Shown here piece after piece: positions 1 through 8,287 of a stretch of DNA of 64,000 bases. Below the pieces are notes generated by a model that saw only the letters and a list, made by a program, of their open reading frames with translations, was not told the origin of the DNA and searched no databases. Every line of letters begins with the position of its first letter. The stretch's first letter is position 1. The translations under genes were made by a program, and so were the position numbers. Source of the DNA: Perlucidibaca wandonensis (GTDB lineage Bacteria; Pseudomonadota; Gammaproteobacteria; Pseudomonadales; Moraxellaceae); NCBI RefSeq assembly GCF_042677145.1, contig NZ_JBHTIT010000001.1:2271472-2335471 (forward strand), in the 5' to 3' direction.

Positions 1-8
1 CGAATGAT

Positions 9-530
9 ATGCAATCCTTCTTTACTGAAGTAAAGAGTAAGGTTGGAGGCGGTTTGGGAGGAGGGGATAGCCCAGAGAACTACTTAGGTCCTATCGATTA
101 TTTCAATAAAAGCATCGATTTCCGTAAAGATGCGGGGCGTTTTTATATTGCCATTGGAGATGAGTGTGCTCATAAGTCTGGCTCGAGTAGTAATATTGAT
201 GGAACAGTCTGGGAGCCACGAAGCGCTGAGCTAATAAAAGAGTCTTTGATTAAAGATGGCGCCGCAGTGCATTTGATCTGGGCTGATAGAAGCTGCTCAA
301 CATCTTATTACGATATGCGTGACTTGCAGAAAGCGACCGGCGGTTCATGGACAAACTTATACGACGCTACTTTCGACTTAACTAAGCTTCCTGCGATTGA
401 AGCTATTGGTGCGAAGCGCAAAACGCTTGAGTGCGAAGTGACCGTGGCAGGCAGTGTTAAGGTAACGTTCACTATCAGCGTTGGCGATGGTGTTGGTAAG
501 CATACTTGGGATGTCACGGCAATTTTATGA
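9..530 (+). CDS. Hypothetical protein, probably the C-terminal part of a larger VWA-like protein
   Basis: The frame stays open to the left window edge, so the gene probably begins outside the window and the ATG at 9 may be internal. The visible 173 residues have alternating strand and helix character: an FYIAIGDE-like strand, then AVHLIWAD, then a segment with YDMRDLQKATGGSW and FDLTKLP. That order recalls the second half of a von Willebrand A-type fold, followed by a beta-rich tail. No signal peptide or membrane segment is visible. A strong intrinsic terminator follows at 589-626. I do not recognise a specific family and assign no function. Confidence 0.6.
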   Translation: MQSFFTEVKSKVGGGLGGGDSPENYLGPIDYFNKSIDFRKDAGRFYIAIGDECAHKSGSSSNIDGTVWEPRSAELIKESLIKDGAAVHLIWADRSCSTSYYDMRDLQKATGGSWTNLYDATFDLTKLPAIEAIGAKRKTLECEVTVAGSVKVTFTISVGDGVGKHTWDVTAIL

Positions 531-588
531 TGCCGATAGCTCAGGCTTTTGCCGGCAGGTTAGGCATGTAGCTTGGGCTAACCATACT

Positions 589-626
589 AAAGCGCCATTG
601 AGGATTGCTCTCAATGGCGCTTTTTT
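589..626. terminator. Intrinsic terminator between convergent genes
   Basis: A perfect 14-bp stem (589-602 with 610-623) with a 7-nt loop runs into six T on the plus strand. It lies between the convergent hypothetical gene and bamE, so it can terminate the first gene and may act more weakly for bamE, where the minus-strand T run is short. Confidence 0.85.
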
Positions 627-640
627 GCTTTTAGCATTAT

Positions 641-1075
641 TTATTCTGCGGGGCGCTGAGACTCTAGGCCTGACTGCGTGGTGCGCACAGCGCCATCCTT
701 GCTGCCAGGTAATGCAGGCGCGGAGCTTGGTAGCTGACCTTCGCGATCAATGCGCGCAACCACGCCATCGCTAAAGAATACGCTTAGGCGGCGATGCGGG
801 ACTTTATCAATGCCGGCTTCTTTGGCGTAGGTGCCAGGAATAAAGCGATATGCGTAATCCCAGCGAGTGGGGTTAAGCGTATCGGTGATCAGAGGCGAGC
901 CCAGCACATAGCGAACTTGCGCAGGCGTCATGCCATTTTTGACTTTATCAGCCTGTTCGCTAGTGACTGCTTGCCCTTGCACCACATCGATGCGGTAGGC
1001 GCTAAATACATTTTTACAGCCCGCGGTGCTCAATACGGCAGCGGTGAGTGCGATTGCCAGCAGCTTCTTTTGCAT
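641..1075 (-). CDS. bamE: Outer membrane protein assembly factor BamE
   Basis: This is the small lipoprotein (SmpA/OmlA family) of the BAM complex that folds beta-barrel proteins into the outer membrane. The 144-residue product starts with a lipoprotein signal ending in a STAGC lipobox (Cys at residue 20). The family core follows: a helix with VKNGMTPAQVRYVLGSP, then strands with TRWDYAYRFIPG and RLSVFFSDGVVARI. The C-terminal roughly 25 residues are low-complexity and variable. It is divergent from fur, the arrangement known from pseudomonads (omlA-fur). The promoters of both genes must lie in the 105-bp gap at 1076-1180. Confidence 0.95.
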   Translation of the reverse strand: MQKKLLAIALTAAVLSTAGCKNVFSAYRIDVVQGQAVTSEQADKVKNGMTPAQVRYVLGSPLITDTLNPTRWDYAYRFIPGTYAKEAGIDKVPHRRLSVFFSDGVVARIDREGQLPSSAPALPGSKDGAVRTTQSGLESQRPAE

Positions 1076-1180
1076 GACCCGAGTGATCCTTGTAGCTTAA
1101 TGGGTAACTTAATGATTCGATGGGCGCACCCAGCGACTCTTCGGGCTATCATACGGCAAACTATAGCTAAGAGACGAACC

Positions 1181-1603
1181 ATGTCAGGAACTAGTTATGA
1201 GCTTCGCAAAGCGGGCTTAAAAGTAACCATGCCGCGAGTGAAGATTTTAGAGCTACTAGAAAGCTCTGATGTGCATCACATGAGCGCCGAAGATGTCTAC
1301 AAAGCACTATTAGCTGCTGGTGAGGATGTTGGTCTCGCCACGGTGTATCGCGTGCTGACGCAGTTTGAGTCGGCAGGTATGGTGGAGCGTCACAACTTCG
1401 AAGGCGGCCACTCAGTATTTGAGCTGAGTCAGGGCGACCATCACGACCATATGGTGTGCGTCGATACTGGCGATGTAATCGAGTTTTTTGATCAAGAAAT
1501 CGAGCGTCGCCAACGCGAGGTGGTGAAAGCTCGCGGCTACGAGATGGTTGATCATAGCCTCGTGCTTTATGTCCGCCGTATTAAGGAAGAGAAGGCCGAT
1601 TAA
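1181..1603 (+). CDS. fur: Ferric uptake regulator Fur
   Basis: This is the Fe(II)-sensing metalloregulator that represses iron-acquisition genes. The frame is open upstream, but the ATG at 1181 gives a 140-residue protein with a normal Fur N-terminus (SYELRKAGLKVTMPRVKIL). The winged-helix domain covers about residues 1-85, including the recognition region around DVGLATVYRVLTQFESAGMV. The metal-binding HDHMVC segment near residue 87-92 begins the dimerisation domain. The C-terminal two-cysteine zinc site of some Fur proteins is absent; only the Cys in HMVC is seen. It converges with recN, 16 nt apart. Confidence 0.95.
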   Translation: MSGTSYELRKAGLKVTMPRVKILELLESSDVHHMSAEDVYKALLAAGEDVGLATVYRVLTQFESAGMVERHNFEGGHSVFELSQGDHHDHMVCVDTGDVIEFFDQEIERRQREVVKARGYEMVDHSLVLYVRRIKEEKAD

Positions 1604-1619
1604 GCGCCGATATGGCTGC

Positions 1620-3275
1620 TTAGTCGGCCATTAAGGTTCTGGCGTGCTCGCGTGTTTCCTCAGTAATGGTCACGCCGCCAGACATCCTCGCAATCTCCTC
1701 CACGCGCTCCTCTTGGTTTAACGCCACCACAGTGCTGTGCGTCGTGCCGTCGATAACGCGCTTCTCTACGCGCAAATGATGGTGTCCGCGCGCGGCAACT
1801 TGTGGCTGGTGTGTAATGCTGAAAACTTGAGCATGCTCACCGAGTGCGCGTAAAAGTCGGCCGACGACTTCAGCAATGCCACCACCAATGCCAACATCGA
1901 CTTCGTCAAAGACCATGACGGGAACGGGCGAATGGCGCGCGTGCACCACTTGTATGCCTAGTGAAAGCCGTGAAAGCTCACCACCTGATGCGACCTTTGC
2001 CAATGCACGCAGTGGCTGACCTGGGTTGGCGCTAAATTGAAACTCGATGTCATCGAGGCCATAAGCGGCAGGTTTGGCTAGCGGCGTTAAGGTGAGCTCA
2101 AGGCGTGCGTTACTCATGCCAAGGCCGGCAAGAAATTGCTGAATATCTTCACAAAATTTTGTCGCGGCTTTGCTGCGCGCTAGTCGTAAGGCTTGTGCAT
2201 GACTTCGATACGTCTCTTCAGCAGCCTGAGCCTGCGCGGCAAGCTGAGCCAAGTCTGCTGCTTCCAGCAGGGCGTCGCGCTCAGTGGCGAGTGTCTCTGC
2301 AATAGTCGGTAGTTCTTCAGGATTGGCGCGATGCTTTCGGGCTAGCTGATGACATTGGCTGAGGCGCTGCTCGAGCTCAGCAAGCTCATTTGGGCTGGCC
2401 TCTAGGTCATCTAAGAAATGCCGTAGCGACGGGCTAGCCTCTTCAATCTGAATCTGTGCACTGCGCAATAGATCGATGGCTTCCGCAAGTGCCGTAGCGC
2501 GCTGGGCGTGTGGCTCTAGGCTGCGAATGGCGCGCTGTAAGTAGCGGCTGGCGGTATCATTCTCGCCCTCACTAATTAACGCTAAAGCCTGCTCGCCGTC
2601 TAGCTGCAAGGTGCCTATATGCGCGAGCGTGTCGTGGCGTTGCTCTAAGCGCGGATACTCATCTTTGCCAAGATTAAGTTGCGCCAGCTCAGTTAGTAAA
2701 TGCTCAACAATCTCAAGTCTCGCCGCTTGTTCGGCGCCAGCGCGCTCGGCCTTGGCCAGCTTCGCGGCACTATTTTGCCAATGCGAAAAGTGACCTGCCA
2801 GCGCCTTCGATTCGGTCTGTAGCTTGGCGAAGCTATCGAGCATGCTGCGATGGCTGTCTTTGCGTAAAAGCGTTTGGTGCTCGTGTTGGCTATGAATATC
2901 AATCAGGCATTCGCCAATAGCGCGCAAGTCGCTGAGGTTGGCGGGCCGGCCATTAATATAGGCGCGCGAACGGCCATCGCGGCTGAAGGTGCGACGTAGC
3001 GTGCATTCGTCGCCTTCGTCGAGTTCGCGCTCCGCCAGCCAAGCCGATGCTTCAGGCAGGTAGCCGACTTGAAATAAGGCGCTGACATCGGCGCGCTCGG
3101 CGCCAGCGCGAACCACTGAGCCATCGGCGCGATCGCCCAAGCACAGGCCCAGGGCATCCATAAGGATGGATTTGCCCGCGCCGGTCTCGCCTGTAATGAC
3201 ACTAAAGCCCGAGTTGAATTCCAGCTCGAGGTTTTCCACGATGGCAAATTGGCTGATTTTAAGCAGGCTCAGCAT
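1620..3275 (-). CDS. recN: DNA repair protein RecN
   Basis: RecN is an SMC-like ATPase that acts in recombinational repair of double-strand breaks. The 551-residue product has the N-terminal head with Walker A GETGAGKS (about residues 29-36), a central coiled-coil region rich in Glu, Ala and Leu, and the C-terminal head with the ABC signature LASGGELSRLSLGIQ-like segment and Walker B VMVFDEVDVGIGG. Length and order are normal for the family. It is divergent from grpE, as in many gammaproteobacteria. I could not find a clear LexA box (CTGT-N8-ACAG) in the 152-bp upstream gap, although E. coli recN is SOS-controlled. Confidence 0.96.
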   Translation of the reverse strand: MLSLLKISQFAIVENLELEFNSGFSVITGETGAGKSILMDALGLCLGDRADGSVVRAGAERADVSALFQVGYLPEASAWLAERELDEGDECTLRRTFSRDGRSRAYINGRPANLSDLRAIGECLIDIHSQHEHQTLLRKDSHRSMLDSFAKLQTESKALAGHFSHWQNSAAKLAKAERAGAEQAARLEIVEHLLTELAQLNLGKDEYPRLEQRHDTLAHIGTLQLDGEQALALISEGENDTASRYLQRAIRSLEPHAQRATALAEAIDLLRSAQIQIEEASPSLRHFLDDLEASPNELAELEQRLSQCHQLARKHRANPEELPTIAETLATERDALLEAADLAQLAAQAQAAEETYRSHAQALRLARSKAATKFCEDIQQFLAGLGMSNARLELTLTPLAKPAAYGLDDIEFQFSANPGQPLRALAKVASGGELSRLSLGIQVVHARHSPVPVMVFDEVDVGIGGGIAEVVGRLLRALGEHAQVFSITHQPQVAARGHHHLRVEKRVIDGTTHSTVVALNQEERVEEIARMSGGVTITEETREHARTLMAD

Positions 3276-3360
3276 GGCGAGAAACTCTTGAGTCGATGAC
3301 TTAATGATAGGCCAGCCATGCGCGACTTGCGATGCGGCGATGGTGAATTTTCACGCAGCC

Positions 3361-3389
3361 CTTGAAAAAAACAATACGTGACACCACTA
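3361..3389 (+). promoter_or_regulatory. Sigma-32-like heat-shock promoter of grpE
   Basis: CTTGAAA at 3361-3367 matches the sigma-32 -35 element. After 14 nt, CACCACTA at 3382-3389 partly matches the CCCCATNT -10 element. It lies about 40 nt before the grpE ATG. The -10 match is imperfect. Confidence 0.55.
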
Positions 3390-3427
3390 GAGTAAGCATT
3401 CACGAAGTTGCCTAAGTAGGAGTTTTT

Positions 3428-3988
3428 ATGAGCGAGCAAACGCCCCCAGAGCACGACGACATTCCAGAGCAGGCAGTAGATGCTCAGCCGCAAGCTATGG
3501 ATATCCCTGAATTTGCCGACGACAGCGTAGATTTTCAAACTGCGCGCATAGCCGAACTGGAAGGCCAGCTGAAAGACTTGCAGCTGCGCACTCAGGCCGA
3601 AGTGCAAAACATTCAGCGTCGATCAGAGCGCGATGTCACTGCTGCGCATAAGTTTGCCTTAGAAAAGTTTGCCGGCAGCCTGCTCGATGTTGCCGATAAT
3701 TTGGAGCGTGCGCTGCAAGCTACACCATCGGAAGAGTCAGCTCTAAAAGCCTTGCATGAAGGCGTAACCCTAACGCACAAGCTTTTTGTCGACACCATGA
3801 AACGCTTTGGTGTTGAGGCCGTTGATCCACTTGGCGAGCCGTTCAATCCCGAGCTGCATCAGGCGGTATCGACTCAGCCATCGACCACAGCGGAACCGAA
3901 CTCGGTGACTGCGGTATTCCAAAAAGGCTACACCTTGTCGGGGCGTTTATTGCGGCCGGCCATGGTTGTTGTCGCGAGTGCTGGCTAA
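3428..3988 (+). CDS. grpE: Nucleotide exchange factor GrpE
   Basis: GrpE is the cochaperone that releases ADP from DnaK. The 186-residue product has an acidic disordered N-terminus (about 1-40), a long coiled-coil helix with IAELEGQLKDLQLRTQAEVQNIQRRSERD, and the C-terminal beta domain with FGVEAVDPLGEPFNPELHQA and a hydrophobic strand VFQKGYTLSGRLLRPAMVVV. The ATG at 3428 follows a TAGGAG Shine-Dalgarno. It heads the grpE-dnaK-dnaJ chaperone cluster and has its own sigma-32-like promoter. Confidence 0.97.
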   Translation: MSEQTPPEHDDIPEQAVDAQPQAMDIPEFADDSVDFQTARIAELEGQLKDLQLRTQAEVQNIQRRSERDVTAAHKFALEKFAGSLLDVADNLERALQATPSEESALKALHEGVTLTHKLFVDTMKRFGVEAVDPLGEPFNPELHQAVSTQPSTTAEPNSVTAVFQKGYTLSGRLLRPAMVVVASAG

Positions 3989-4021
3989 AACATATTTTTT
4001 GTCTGGGAATAGGTTCTGGGG

Positions 4022-4049
4022 CTTGAAAAAGTTTTCAATAGCCTCATAT
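4022..4049 (+). promoter_or_regulatory. Sigma-32 promoter of dnaK
   Basis: CTTGAAA (4022-4028), 13 nt, then CCTCATAT (4042-4049) differs from the consensus CTTGAAA-N13-15-CCCCATNT at one position. It lies in the 138-bp grpE-dnaK gap, leaving a leader of about 70 nt. This is the clearest heat-shock promoter in the window. Confidence 0.8.
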
Positions 4050-4126
4050 CAGTAAACAGGGCGCGAGTAAGCGCAATCATTTTTGTCACAGCTCAGGCGA
4101 CGCCGCCGGGCTAGTAGGAGAGCATC

Positions 4127-6055
4127 ATGGGTAGAATTATTGGTATCGATTTGGGCACCACCAACAGCTGCGTAGCTATTTTGGATGGCGACAAAGTTAA
4201 AGTTATTGAGAACTCGGAAGGCGCGCGCACTACGCCATCGATTGTTGCTTACACAGACAACGAAGTGTTGGTTGGCGCCGGCGCAAAACGCCAAGCCGTG
4301 ACGAACCCAAAAAACACGCTGTTCGCTGTTAAGCGTTTGATTGGTCGTAAGTTTAAAGATGACGTTGTGCAAAAAGACATCAAAATGGTGCCTTACAGCA
4401 TCGTTGCTGCGGATAACGGCGATGCCTGGATTGATGTCAAAGGCGACAAAAAGGCGCCGCCACAAATCTCCGCCGAAGTGCTGAAGAAAATGAAGAAAAC
4501 CGCTGAAGATTATCTCGGCGAAGCTGTGACTGAAGCGGTTATTACTGTGCCTGCTTACTTCAACGATTCGCAGCGCCAAGCGACCAAAGACGCTGGCCGT
4601 ATTGCGGGCTTGGAAGTTAAACGCATCATCAATGAACCTACTGCTGCGGCATTGGCGTTCGGCATGGACAAGAAAGAAGGCGATCGTAAAATTGCCGTTT
4701 ATGACTTGGGCGGCGGCACATTCGACGTTTCAATCATTGAGATTGCCGAAGTAGACGGTGAGCACCAGTTTGAAGTGCTGTCGACCAACGGCGACACCTT
4801 CTTGGGTGGCGAAGATTTCGACTTGCGCTTGATCGATTACTTGTCTGATGAGTTCAAGAAAGAGACAGGCATCGATCTGCACAACGACCCATTGGCTTTG
4901 CAGCGACTGAAAGAAGGTGCTGAAAAGGCAAAAATCGAGTTGTCATCGAGCACGCAAACCGATGTGAACTTGCCTTACATCACCGCCGATGCCACTGGTC
5001 CTAAGCATTTAAACGTGAAGGTCACGCGCGCTAAATTAGAAGCGCTAGTGGAAGACTTAGTGGCACGCACCATTGAGCCATGCCGTGTGGCTTTGGCTGA
5101 TGCAGGCCTCAAAATTAGCGAAATCGGCGATGTGATTTTAGTCGGCGGCCAAACACGTATGCCTTTGGTGTTGGAGCGCGTCAAAGCCTTCTTCGGCCAA
5201 GACCCACGCCGTGATGTGAACCCCGATGAGGCAGTTGCCATTGGCGCGGCTTACCAAGGTGCCGTGTTGTCTGGTGATGTTAAAGATGTGTTATTGCTCG
5301 ACGTAACGCCACTTAGCCTTGGTATTGAAACCATGGGCGGCGTGATGACAGCGTTGATCGAGAAAAACACCACCATCCCAACGAAAAAGCAGCAAGTGTT
5401 CTCGACTGCCGACGATAACCAAGCAGCTGTGACTATCCATGTTGTGCAGGGTGAGCGTAAGCAAGCCTCGCAAAACAAATCGCTGGGCCGTTTCGACTTG
5501 AGCGATATTCCACCCGCACCGCGTGGCATGCCGCAAATTGAAGTGACTTTTGATATCGATGCCAACGGTATTTTGAATGTCGGCGCTAAAGATAAAGCCA
5601 CCGGTAAAGAGCAAAGCATCATCATTAAAGCCAACTCCGGTTTGAATGATGAGGAAATCGAGAAAATGGTGCGTGACGCCGAGGCTAACGCTGAGGAAGA
5701 TAAAAAATTCACTGAGCTTGTTGAGTCGCGCAACCAAGCTGACCAGTTAGTGCACTCAACGAAAAAAGCGCTGACTGATCTGGGTGATAAAGTAACGGCT
5801 GAAGAGAAAGCTACTGTCGATGCTGAAATCGAGAAAGTCGAAGCCGCGATTAAGGCTAACGACAAAGAGCAGATCGATACTGCGGTAGAAGCGTTGAGCA
5901 ATGCTTCGATGCCGATCATGCAGAAAATGTATGCTGATCAAGCCGGTGCTGAAGGCGCTGCGGGCGGTGCTAGCGATGAGCCAGCAGCCGAGCCAAAGCG
6001 TGATGATGGCGCTGTCGATGCCGAATTTGAAGAAGTGAAAGACGAGAAAAAATAA
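4127..6055 (+). CDS. dnaK: Chaperone protein DnaK (Hsp70)
   Basis: DnaK is the ATP-dependent chaperone that binds unfolded polypeptides with DnaJ and GrpE. The 642-residue product starts MGRIIGIDLGTTNSCVAI with the phosphate-1 loop. It contains the IINEPTAAALAFG and VYDLGGGTFDVSI motifs of the nucleotide-binding domain and the interdomain linker DVLLLDVTPLSLGIET. The substrate-binding domain and helical lid end in an acidic tail with EEVKDEKK. Spacing to dnaJ is 88 bp. A good GGAG Shine-Dalgarno (TAGGAGAGC) precedes the ATG. Confidence 0.99.
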   Translation: MGRIIGIDLGTTNSCVAILDGDKVKVIENSEGARTTPSIVAYTDNEVLVGAGAKRQAVTNPKNTLFAVKRLIGRKFKDDVVQKDIKMVPYSIVAADNGDAWIDVKGDKKAPPQISAEVLKKMKKTAEDYLGEAVTEAVITVPAYFNDSQRQATKDAGRIAGLEVKRIINEPTAAALAFGMDKKEGDRKIAVYDLGGGTFDVSIIEIAEVDGEHQFEVLSTNGDTFLGGEDFDLRLIDYLSDEFKKETGIDLHNDPLALQRLKEGAEKAKIELSSSTQTDVNLPYITADATGPKHLNVKVTRAKLEALVEDLVARTIEPCRVALADAGLKISEIGDVILVGGQTRMPLVLERVKAFFGQDPRRDVNPDEAVAIGAAYQGAVLSGDVKDVLLLDVTPLSLGIETMGGVMTALIEKNTTIPTKKQQVFSTADDNQAAVTIHVVQGERKQASQNKSLGRFDLSDIPPAPRGMPQIEVTFDIDANGILNVGAKDKATGKEQSIIIKANSGLNDEEIEKMVRDAEANAEEDKKFTELVESRNQADQLVHSTKKALTDLGDKVTAEEKATVDAEIEKVEAAIKANDKEQIDTAVEALSNASMPIMQKMYADQAGAEGAAGGASDEPAAEPKRDDGAVDAEFEEVKDEKK

Positions 6056-6080
6056 GCTCTATTGATGAGTAGTGACGCAC

Positions 6081-6100
6081 ACGCGGGGATATCCCCGCGT
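6081..6100. repeat. 20-bp perfect palindrome in the dnaK-dnaJ gap
   Basis: The sequence ACGCGGGGAT/ATCCCCGCGT is a perfect 10+10 inverted repeat. In RNA it would fold as an 8-bp GC-rich stem with a 4-nt loop, followed by a short T-containing stretch (GTTTGCATTT). It probably acts as a partial terminator or mRNA-stabilising hairpin that sets the dnaK:dnaJ ratio. That role is inferred. Confidence 0.7.
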
Positions 6101-6143
6101 TTGCATTTATAAGATGAAAGCGGCAGAGCTTGAGGGTTAACAA

Positions 6144-7277
6144 ATGGCCAAGCGTGATTTTTACGAAGTATTGGGTGTACAAAAAAATGCTCCGGCAGAT
6201 GAGCTGAAAAAAGCCTATCGGCGACTGGCAATGAAGCATCACCCAGACCGTAACCCTGATAGCGTCGAGGCCGAAGATAAGTTCAAAGAGGCCAACGAGG
6301 CCTATGAAGTGCTCTCCGATGCTGACAAGCGTGCGGCCTACGATCGTTATGGTCATGCCGGCATCGACCCGAATATGGGCGGCGGTGGTGGTGGTGCGGG
6401 CGGAGCTGGTTTTGGTGACATCTTTGGCGATGTCTTTGGCGATATTTTTGGTGGTGGCGGGCGTGGCGGTCAGCAGCGCAGCAATCGCGGCTCAGACTTG
6501 GGCTATACCTTAGAGCTGGATTTGGAAGAAGCTGTGCGCGGCGCGAAAGTAAAAATTAGCGTGCCAACCATGACTGAATGTGAGCCTTGCGATGGCTCAG
6601 GTGCGAAAAAAGGTACAAGTGCCAGCCAGTGCCGCAGCTGTAATGGCAGCGGCCAAGTGCGTGTGCAGCAAGGCTTCTTTGTCATGAGTCAGACCTGCCC
6701 AAGCTGTCATGGTCGTGGCACAGTGATTACTGATCCTTGCGGCAGCTGTCGCGGTGAAGGTCGTGTGCGAAAGCAAAAAACATTGGAAGTGAAAATCCCG
6801 GCCGGTGTTGATACTGGCGACCGTATTCGTCTGACTGGCGAAGGCGAGGCCGGCGCACAAGGTGGTCCAGCGGGTGATCTCTATGTGCAAATATCGGTGC
6901 GCGAGCATCGTATTTTCAAGCGTGATGGCGCCGATCTTTATTGCGAAGTACCAATCGACTTTGCTGATGCCGCACTCGGCGGTGAGTTGGAAGTGCCAAC
7001 GCTCGATGGCCGCGTGAAGCTGCGCATCCCTGAAGGCGCTCAAACGGGTAAGCTATTCCGTCTCAAGGGCAAGGGTGTGAAGCCGATTCGCTCGCATGCG
7101 CAAGGTGACATGCTGTGCCGCGTAGTCGTGGAAACGCCGGTGCATTTAAGTAGCGAGCAGAAAGAGTTGCTGCGTCAGTTCAAGCAATCAATGAGTGACG
7201 ATGGCAATAAGCAGTCGCCTAATAAAGACTCATTCTTTAGCGCGGTGCGTAACTTTTTTGATGGGATGACAAAATGA
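6144..7277 (+). CDS. dnaJ: Chaperone protein DnaJ (Hsp40, type I)
   Basis: DnaJ is the cochaperone that delivers substrates to DnaK and stimulates its ATPase. The 377-residue product has a J domain with HPD at residues 33-35, a Gly/Phe-rich linker (about 75-115), four CxxCxGxG zinc repeats (CEPCDGSG, CRSCNGSG, CPSCHGRG, CGSCRGEG) and the C-terminal substrate-binding domains. Its stop overlaps the dapB start by 4 bp (ATGA), so dapB is translationally coupled to the heat-shock genes. Confidence 0.99.
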   Translation: MAKRDFYEVLGVQKNAPADELKKAYRRLAMKHHPDRNPDSVEAEDKFKEANEAYEVLSDADKRAAYDRYGHAGIDPNMGGGGGGAGGAGFGDIFGDVFGDIFGGGGRGGQQRSNRGSDLGYTLELDLEEAVRGAKVKISVPTMTECEPCDGSGAKKGTSASQCRSCNGSGQVRVQQGFFVMSQTCPSCHGRGTVITDPCGSCRGEGRVRKQKTLEVKIPAGVDTGDRIRLTGEGEAGAQGGPAGDLYVQISVREHRIFKRDGADLYCEVPIDFADAALGGELEVPTLDGRVKLRIPEGAQTGKLFRLKGKGVKPIRSHAQGDMLCRVVVETPVHLSSEQKELLRQFKQSMSDDGNKQSPNKDSFFSAVRNFFDGMTK

Positions 7278-8083
7278 CACGAATTGCTATCTGTGGTGCT
7301 GCCGGCCGTATGGGTCGCGCCCTAATCGCTGCTGTGCAGGCCGCTGATGGCGCAGAGCTGAGCGCTGCGATTGAGCGCTCAGGCTCTGAGTTTCTTGGTC
7401 AGGATGCCGGCGAGCTTGCCGGCGTAGGTCGACTCAATATCGCCATTACTGATGATCTTGCTAAGGCCGATTTCGATGTCGCCATCGACTTCACTGCGCC
7501 AGCTGCAACGCTGACTCATGCCGGCATTTGCCAGCGCCTAGGGCGTGGTTTGGTTATTGGCACTACCGGGCTAAGTGCTGAACAAAAGGCTGAGCTGCAA
7601 GCATTAAGTGCGCAACAGGCTATGGTCTATTCGGGCAACTATTCAGTAGGCGTGAATGTCAGCTTGAAGATGCTTGAGCTGGCGGCGAAAGCCTTTGGCG
7701 ACACTGTCGATATCGACGTGCTAGAAGCGCATCACCGCCACAAAGTAGATGCGCCCTCGGGCACAGCATTGATGATGGGTGAAGCCGTAGCTAGCGCATT
7801 GGGCCGTGATCTTAATGAGGTTGCGGTCTATGCTCGCCATGGCCACACCGGCGCACGCGAACGCCAGCAAATTGGCTTTCAAACTTTGCGTGGCGGCGAC
7901 ACTGTCGGTGATCACACGGTGTTTTTCTTTGGCGAAGGTGAGCGCGTTGAAGTTCGCCACGTTGCCACCAATCGCGCCAATTTCGCCACCGGTGCTGTGC
8001 GCTCTGCGCGCTGGCTTGCTTCAGATAAGGATGCGCAAGTGCCGGCGCTTTATTCCATGCAAGACGTGCTTGGCTTAGCGTAA
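7274..8083 (+). CDS. dapB: 4-hydroxy-tetrahydrodipicolinate reductase DapB
   Basis: DapB catalyses the NAD(P)H-dependent step of lysine and meso-diaminopimelate synthesis. The 269-residue product has the N-terminal Rossmann motif GAAGRMGRALI, the DFTAP segment, a GTTGLS loop, and the catalytic signature EAHHRHKVDAPSGTAL with the His and Lys residues of the active site. The HTVFFFGEGERVEVRH segment is also typical. It overlaps dnaJ by 4 bp. The dnaJ-dapB-carAB order is common in pseudomonads. Confidence 0.98.
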   Translation: MTRIAICGAAGRMGRALIAAVQAADGAELSAAIERSGSEFLGQDAGELAGVGRLNIAITDDLAKADFDVAIDFTAPAATLTHAGICQRLGRGLVIGTTGLSAEQKAELQALSAQQAMVYSGNYSVGVNVSLKMLELAAKAFGDTVDIDVLEAHHRHKVDAPSGTALMMGEAVASALGRDLNEVAVYARHGHTGARERQQIGFQTLRGGDTVGDHTVFFFGEGERVEVRHVATNRANFATGAVRSARWLASDKDAQVPALYSMQDVLGLA

Positions 8084-8142
8084 CTTGCCGCAACAGCCCA
8101 CTGTATTCACACCCTAATTACGCAGTTTAAGGATGTGTTTGG

Positions 8143-8172
8143 TTGGACAGCGGGCATGCATCTGCGTAGAAT
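8143..8172 (+). promoter_or_regulatory. Probable sigma-70 promoter of the carAB operon
   Basis: TTGGAC (8143-8148) and TAGAAT (8167-8172) are separated by 18 nt. Transcription would start near 8179, giving a leader of about 110 nt that contains the arginine-rich ORF and terminator described next. Confidence 0.65.
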
Positions 8173-8206
8173 GCCGCTTCAAATCGTGCCAGCGTGCAAC
8201 CCCTAT

Positions 8207-8266
8207 ATGGATAGAACGAGAAGGATTGTCATCGCTTCTCGCTTTTTTGCACGCGCGCTTAACTAA
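8207..8266 (+). CDS. Putative arginine-rich carA leader peptide
   Basis: An ATG at 8207 opens a 19-codon ORF, MDRTRRIVIASRFFARALN, ending in TAA at 8264-8266, 21 nt before carA. Five of 19 residues are Arg, and the first three use AGA, AGA and AGG (codons 3, 5 and 6). The ORF spans the whole intrinsic terminator at 8217-8248, and codons 5 and 6 lie in its 5' arm. A ribosome stalled at those codons would cover that arm. No clear Shine-Dalgarno precedes the ATG. An in-frame GTG at 8186 would give a 26-residue version. Carbamoyl phosphate feeds both arginine and pyrimidine synthesis, so leader control is biologically sensible. The peptide itself is a prediction. Confidence 0.55.
   Translation: MDRTRRIVIASRFFARALN
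8217..8248 (+). terminator. Attenuator-type intrinsic terminator in the carA leader
   Basis: CGAGAAG (8217-8223) pairs perfectly with CTTCTCG (8235-8241), and C then T6 (8243-8248) follow. The terminator lies between the carA promoter and the carA start and inside the leader ORF. Flanking GCGTGCAA (8192-8199) is fully complementary to TTGCACGC (8247-8254), so a second outer stem that consumes part of the U tract is possible. Confidence 0.7.
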
Positions 8267-8287
8267 AATCGCTGTGTGGAGGTCGGT

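Noticed and set aside
794..1180. N-terminal extension of the fur frame by 129 codons
   Set aside because: The extension is antisense to bamE and the divergent promoter region. Fur homology starts at the ATG at 1181 and the length is then normal.
3276..3427. LexA box controlling recN
   Set aside because: No CTGT-N8-ACAG sequence is visible in the recN-grpE gap.
3269..5941. Long minus-strand frames inside the grpE-dnaK region, for example 5251-5919
   Set aside because: They are shadows of dnaK codon bias, with no initiation signals, low-complexity Ser-rich translations, and a conserved real gene on the plus strand.
6361..6480. Gly-rich repeated codons in dnaJ as a possible repeat element
   Set aside because: This is the normal Gly/Phe linker of DnaJ proteins.
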